A stretch of 8,846 nucleotides of DNA. It comes from Rubrobacter sp. (GTDB lineage Bacteria > Actinomycetota > Rubrobacteria > Rubrobacterales > Rubrobacteraceae). Shown piece by piece: positions 6,373 to 8,846 of this stretch. Below the pieces are notes generated by a model that made no database searches, was not told where the DNA came from, and saw only the letters and a program-made list of their open reading frames with translations. Within the stretch, counting starts at the first letter, position 1. The number at the start of each line of letters is the position of its first letter. The stretch is from assembly GCA_016781635.1 (NCBI GenBank), contig JADDPY010000157.1:1341-10186 (forward strand), in the 5' to 3' direction. A program made the position numbers and the translations under genes.

Positions 6373-7359
6373 CTAGACCTCACCTTGGGCGTCGGCCCGG
6401 GGATTGGATGGCTGAAGTTGTTCGAGCAGCTTCTCGAGTGCAACGTAGGACGCGTCCCGATGGTCAACGATCTGCGGCAGGCGTTCTTCTGGCCAGTCGA
6501 AGTATCCACCTCCGGCCTTCGCCCCTGTACGACCGCCTTCGGTGAGTCCCTGAAGCGACGAGGGAACGCGGAATCGAGTGCCGAGGTCCGCCTCCAGAGT
6601 ACGGTAGGCTCCCGAATAAACGTCCAGTCCGGCCATATCGGCGATCATGAAGGGACCGAAAAAAGGCAGACGGAAACCAAAGGAGGCCCGCACCACCTCG
6701 TCGACCTGCTCCGCCGTGGCAACGCCCTCCTCGACCACCAACGCTGCTTCGCGGAACATGGCAAATTGGATCCGGTTGGCCACGAACCCCGCCGCATCGC
6801 CGACGGTCACGGGACGCTTGCCGAGCCGCCGGAGCAGCTCGTGGGCTCGCTCGACCACCGCAGGGTCGGTTCGCGGGCCAGGGATCACCTCGACACACGG
6901 AACCCACTGCGGGGGGTTGAACCAGTGAGTACCGAGGAAGCGCTCGGGACGTTCGAGAAATTCGGCCAGCTCGTGAATCGGGATGGCCGAAGTATTGGAA
7001 GCCACGACCGCCCGCTCGGGCGCCGCAGCCTCGATGATGGAGTAGACCGAACGCTTAACGTCCTTGTCCTCGGTCACTGCCTCGATGACGAAATCTGCCC
7101 CGTCGACCGCCGCTTCCACCGATGGCGCCGCCCTTACGCCTTCTTCGATCCGCTTCGTCTCGCCGGCGCCGAGCAAGCCAGCAGCCTCAAAACGACGCGC
7201 AAGGTCGATTAACCCGGCGCGAGATACCTTCGCGCGTTCGCCATCGACATCGGCGATCCAACAAGGGATACCGGCGAGCGAGAAGATCTGCGCAAATCCC
7301 GCCCCCATGGTCCCTGCGCCAACGATCGCCACTCGCTGGGGCCAATCCTTCGAACTCAT
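6373..7359 (-). CDS. 3-hydroxyacyl-CoA dehydrogenase family NAD-dependent oxidoreductase
   Basis: This 328-residue cytoplasmic dehydrogenase oxidises a 3-hydroxy group with NAD. The N-terminal Rossmann domain has GAGTMG at 14-19 and acidic residues at the end of strand two (IADVD, 35-39), which favour NAD over NADP. SNTSAIPI lies at 121-128. The catalytic His is in THWFNPP (H145), paired with Glu in VEVI (E157). The C-terminal helical domain has the family pattern DAAGFVANRI (188-197) and ends with the GRTGAKAGGGYFDW element (276-289). The family includes 3-hydroxybutyryl-CoA, L-carnitine and L-gulonate dehydrogenases; beside a sugar-type importer, a sugar acid or 3-hydroxy acid is as plausible as an acyl-CoA. 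I chose ATG 7359 because GGGGAAG (7364-7370) is well spaced and it overlaps the stop of a small upstream ORF (ATGA). The frame could open at TTG 7380, which has no ribosome site. Confidence 0.9.
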   Translation of the reverse strand: MSSKDWPQRVAIVGAGTMGAGFAQIFSLAGIPCWIADVDGERAKVSRAGLIDLARRFEAAGLLGAGETKRIEEGVRAAPSVEAAVDGADFVIEAVTEDKDVKRSVYSIIEAAAPERAVVASNTSAIPIHELAEFLERPERFLGTHWFNPPQWVPCVEVIPGPRTDPAVVERAHELLRRLGKRPVTVGDAAGFVANRIQFAMFREAALVVEEGVATAEQVDEVVRASFGFRLPFFGPFMIADMAGLDVYSGAYRTLEADLGTRFRVPSSLQGLTEGGRTGAKAGGGYFDWPEERLPQIVDHRDASYVALEKLLEQLQPSNPRADAQGEV

Positions 7360-7430
7360 CCGACTTCCCCAGCGCACCAAGCAAGGTAGGCAAACTGGAG
7401 GGTCTTCGTCCCTCGAATCAACTGCGCCAT
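7356..7430 (-). CDS. 24-codon leader ORF between operator and dehydrogenase gene
   Basis: Just inside the operator on the minus strand is ATG at 7430, preceded by GGGAGG (7438-7443) with 7-base spacing, the best ribosome site of the enzyme genes. The frame runs 24 codons, beginning MAQLIRGTKTLQ and ending LAWCAGEVG, and stops in an ATGA overlap with the dehydrogenase start at 7359. Third-position GC is about 67 percent. There is no run of one amino acid as in a classical attenuator. It most likely loads ribosomes and couples translation to the dehydrogenase, or encodes a tiny peptide. I know no homologue; with 24 codons, chance cannot be excluded, although the strong ribosome site and exact overlap argue against it. 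Confidence 0.5.
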   Translation of the reverse strand: MAQLIRGTKTLQFAYLAWCAGEVG

Positions 7431-7437
7431 TCCCTTT

Positions 7438-7443
7438 CCTCCC
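7438..7443 (-). promoter_or_regulatory. Strong Shine-Dalgarno of the 24-codon leader ORF
   Basis: GGGAGG on the minus strand lies seven bases before ATG 7430 and within the stretch AAGGGAGGAAAGGGA. It decides the start of the leader ORF. Since it lies 78 bases from the dehydrogenase ATG, it would serve that gene only through translational coupling. Confidence 0.65.
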
Positions 7444-7447
7444 TTGA

Positions 7448-7467
7448 TTATGAATACGTATTCACAA
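7448..7467. promoter_or_regulatory. LacI-type operator, 14-bp perfect palindrome
   Basis: TGAATACGTATTCA (7451-7464) is a perfect palindrome with CG at its centre (7457-7458). Allowing one unpaired position on each side, the symmetry extends to 20 bp, TTATGAATACGTATTCACAA. LacI-family repressors typically bind such even palindromes with a central CpG, where the hinge-helix Leu intercalates. It lies about 6 bases downstream of the predicted start point of the minus-strand promoter, a standard position for repression. The divergent LacI gene starts about 200 bases away and is the obvious binder. Confidence 0.8.
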
Positions 7468-7476
7468 CCAGGGGGC

Positions 7477-7505
7477 ACGCTAGCAGCCGAAATTATCCGT
7501 GTCAA
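7477..7505 (-). promoter_or_regulatory. Promoter of the catabolic/transport operon
   Basis: On the minus strand a perfect TTGACA -35 box (7505-7500) is followed after 17 bases by TAGCGT (7482-7477), which keeps the first, second and last bases of TATAAT. Transcription should start near 7470, immediately before the operator. A housekeeping sigma factor is inferred. It would drive the leader ORF, both enzymes and probably the transporter genes. Confidence 0.6.
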
Positions 7506-7600
7506 CCCTATTACTGACCGTTTTGAAACCTCTGGTCTGTCGCGGCCACCGAAGATCGTAAATCTAGTGGGTGCTGCATGGGGTCATCGTAGGGTCGTCG

Positions 7601-7606
7601 TATACT
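7601..7606 (+). promoter_or_regulatory. Candidate -10 box of the LacI-family gene
   Basis: TATACT matches TATAAT in five of six positions and lies 64 bases before the repressor ATG. No convincing -35 box is seen 16-18 bases upstream, so this would be a weak or activator-dependent promoter. A start near 7613 would place the half operator at 7618 just downstream, which suits autorepression. Confidence 0.35.
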
Positions 7607-7617
7607 TAGGAAGGTTC

Positions 7618-7628
7618 CGTATTCAAAA
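7618..7628. promoter_or_regulatory. Candidate second operator (strong half-site) at the repressor promoter
   Basis: CGTATTCAAAA repeats the right half of the operator at 7448-7467 (central CG plus eight of nine following positions), but the left half agrees at only three of nine. The centres of the two sites are 161 bp apart. It lies between the candidate -10 box and the repressor gene, so it could serve weak autoregulation or DNA looping. It may also be chance. Confidence 0.4.
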
Positions 7629-7670
7629 AGGGCGTGCTTATGCTGGGAAGCTTGATCGAGGAGGGAACTG

Positions 7671-8672
7671 ATGGTTACCAGCCGTGACATCGCGCGCGCT
7701 GCCGGGGTGTCGCAGACAACGGTTTCCAGGGTGCTGCACGACAACCCGAAGGTGAGAGATGAAACCAGGGAGCGTGTATGGCGCGTTCTGCGCGAAATGA
7801 ATTACTCACCAGACGGGCTGGCGCGCGCGATGGTGACGCGCAGAACCGGAACCATCGGCGTGGTCGTAGAGGATATCGCCAACCCTTTCTACCCGGAGAT
7901 TGTCGAGGCTCTGTGCGCAGGGCTTGCCGCGGCAGACCGTCGAGTAATGCTGTGGAACTCCCGGGAGGCTGGAGAGTACGGTGCCATAGAGGCCATCCGG
8001 CAGAGGCTCGTCGACGGTGTGGTATTCACCACGGCGACCCCAAAGTCCGCGGTACTGTACGAGGCGGTGCATCAAGGCTCGCCCGTGGTGCTGGTCAACC
8101 GCTACGTCGAGGGAATAGAATGCGATCGGGTCACCACCGACAACTACAGGGGTGGGCGCCTCATCGCCGATTACTTCGCCGACTGGGACCACACAAGGGT
8201 GGGTTTTATCGCCGGCTTGCAACAGGCGAGCACAGCTGTCGAACGCGAAGCGGGATTCCGCGAGGGGCTTGAGGCACGCGGGGTAGAGTTGGAGGACGGC
8301 TTGCGGCAACCCGGCGACTACTCATACGGGCGCAGTTACGAAGCGATGAGGCGGTTGCTGATGTTGCCGGATCCTCCGACAGCGGTGTTTTGCGCCAACG
8401 ACCTAATGGCCTTCGCAGCCCTCAACGCGTCGCGCGCGGTTGGCGCAAGGGTTCCCGACGACGTGTGGATCGTGGGCTTCGACGACATCGGGATGGCTTC
8501 CTGGGAGGCCTTCGACCTCACCACCGTGCGCCAGCCGATCCCCGAGATGGCGCAGGGGGCGGTGGATCTTCTGATGCGGCGGATCGACGACCCGGAGCGC
8601 CCTCCCGAGCATCGGCGGCTCGGCGGCAGCGAGGTGGTAGTGCGCGGGTCGACAGGGTGCAGGAAGTCGTAG
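7671..8672 (+). CDS. LacI-family transcriptional repressor
   Basis: This 333-residue regulator has the two-part LacI layout and normal length. The N-terminal helix-turn-helix is at about 4-23 (SRDIARAAGVSQTTVSRVL), followed by helix three and the hinge NYSPDGLARAM (44-54), in which L50 is the expected minor-groove Leu. The effector domain starts at GTIGVVVEDIANPFYPEIVEA and resembles a periplasmic sugar-binding fold; late marks are CANDLMAFAAL, WIVGFDDI and LTTVRQP. It should bind a sugar-like inducer and release the operator at 7448-7467, derepressing the divergent operon; this follows from family and position, not from direct evidence. The ATG has a strong GAGGAGGG ribosome site (7658-7665) five bases upstream. 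A half operator before the gene suggests autoregulation. Confidence 0.94.
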   Translation: MVTSRDIARAAGVSQTTVSRVLHDNPKVRDETRERVWRVLREMNYSPDGLARAMVTRRTGTIGVVVEDIANPFYPEIVEALCAGLAAADRRVMLWNSREAGEYGAIEAIRQRLVDGVVFTTATPKSAVLYEAVHQGSPVVLVNRYVEGIECDRVTTDNYRGGRLIADYFADWDHTRVGFIAGLQQASTAVEREAGFREGLEARGVELEDGLRQPGDYSYGRSYEAMRRLLMLPDPPTAVFCANDLMAFAALNASRAVGARVPDDVWIVGFDDIGMASWEAFDLTTVRQPIPEMAQGAVDLLMRRIDDPERPPEHRRLGGSEVVVRGSTGCRKS

Positions 8673-8846
8673 CCGCAGGAGGAGTAATTAAGGGGTAGAG
8701 GTATGGAGACTGTCGCCCGCCGTAATTGACGCCGGCCGGTGGTCAGAATTGCCGGGTAATCTCTTCCTGGCCGCAGATCGAGCCGGTGAAGGTCCCGAGG
8801 CTATGTTTTTTCCGGGCCTCCTGCTTTCACGGCAAACAAGAGTCCT

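Noticed and set aside
6385..7212. 275-codon plus-strand open frame opposite the HCDH-family gene
   Set aside because: Antisense shadow; the minus-strand gene has all expected catalytic and NAD-binding motifs.
7444..7671. 75-codon plus-strand frame ending in TGATG at the LacI start
   Set aside because: It starts on TTG inside the operator region and runs through both promoters and the half-site; it has no ribosome site and the peptide has no features. The stop/start contact is probably chance.
8790..8822. Possible terminator after the LacI gene (GAGGC ... GCCTC around a T-run)
   Set aside because: Only a 5-bp stem with a loop of about 14 bases, and the T-run lies in the loop rather than after the stem.

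Overview
The window is high-GC bacterial DNA, probably from a high-GC Gram-positive such as an actinobacterium or a Rubrobacter-like organism. That guess rests on GC content, purine-rich Shine-Dalgarno sites, GTG/TTG starts and the style of the proteins; nothing here fixes the taxon. It holds what looks like one LacI-regulated catabolic and uptake locus: a long minus-strand gene cluster read from about 7470 down to the left edge, and a divergent plus-strand LacI-family repressor at 7671-8672.

Reading the minus strand in transcription order: a promoter with a perfect TTGACA -35 box (7477-7505); a 14-bp perfect palindrome with a central CG (7451-7464), which is a very good LacI-type operator just downstream of the predicted start point; a 24-codon small ORF with a strong ribosome site (7356-7430); a 3-hydroxyacyl-CoA dehydrogenase family protein (6373-7359); a 58-residue small ORF (6188-6364); a cyclase/kynurenine-formamidase-like metal hydrolase (5238-6191); a 227-nt intercistronic stretch with a 10-bp perfect hairpin and a weak candidate promoter; then a complete carbohydrate-type ABC importer with a tandem ATPase (3487-5010), two permeases (2489-3490 and 1353-2492) and a lipoprotein binding protein (148-1356). 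The start of a short-chain dehydrogenase/reductase runs off the left edge (1-110).

The two small ORFs are easily missed because of their length. Each ends in a 4-base stop/start overlap with the enzyme gene that follows (ATGA into the dehydrogenase, TTGA into the cyclase). The three junctions within the transporter genes have the same geometry (GTGA, ATGA, ATGA), so translational coupling seems to be the rule in this cluster. The 58-residue ORF also changes the preferred start of the cyclase from GTG at 6200 to TTG at 6191.

Functional reading (inference): the repressor senses a sugar-like or sugar-acid-like ligand and releases the cluster; the importer brings in the compound; the SDR, the HCDH-family dehydrogenase and the cyclase-family hydrolase act on it. 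The substrate cannot be named from sequence. The 174 bases after the repressor (8673-8846) and the 37 bases between the binding protein and the SDR show no gene I can support. No RNA gene, CRISPR array, insertion sequence or attachment site was seen.
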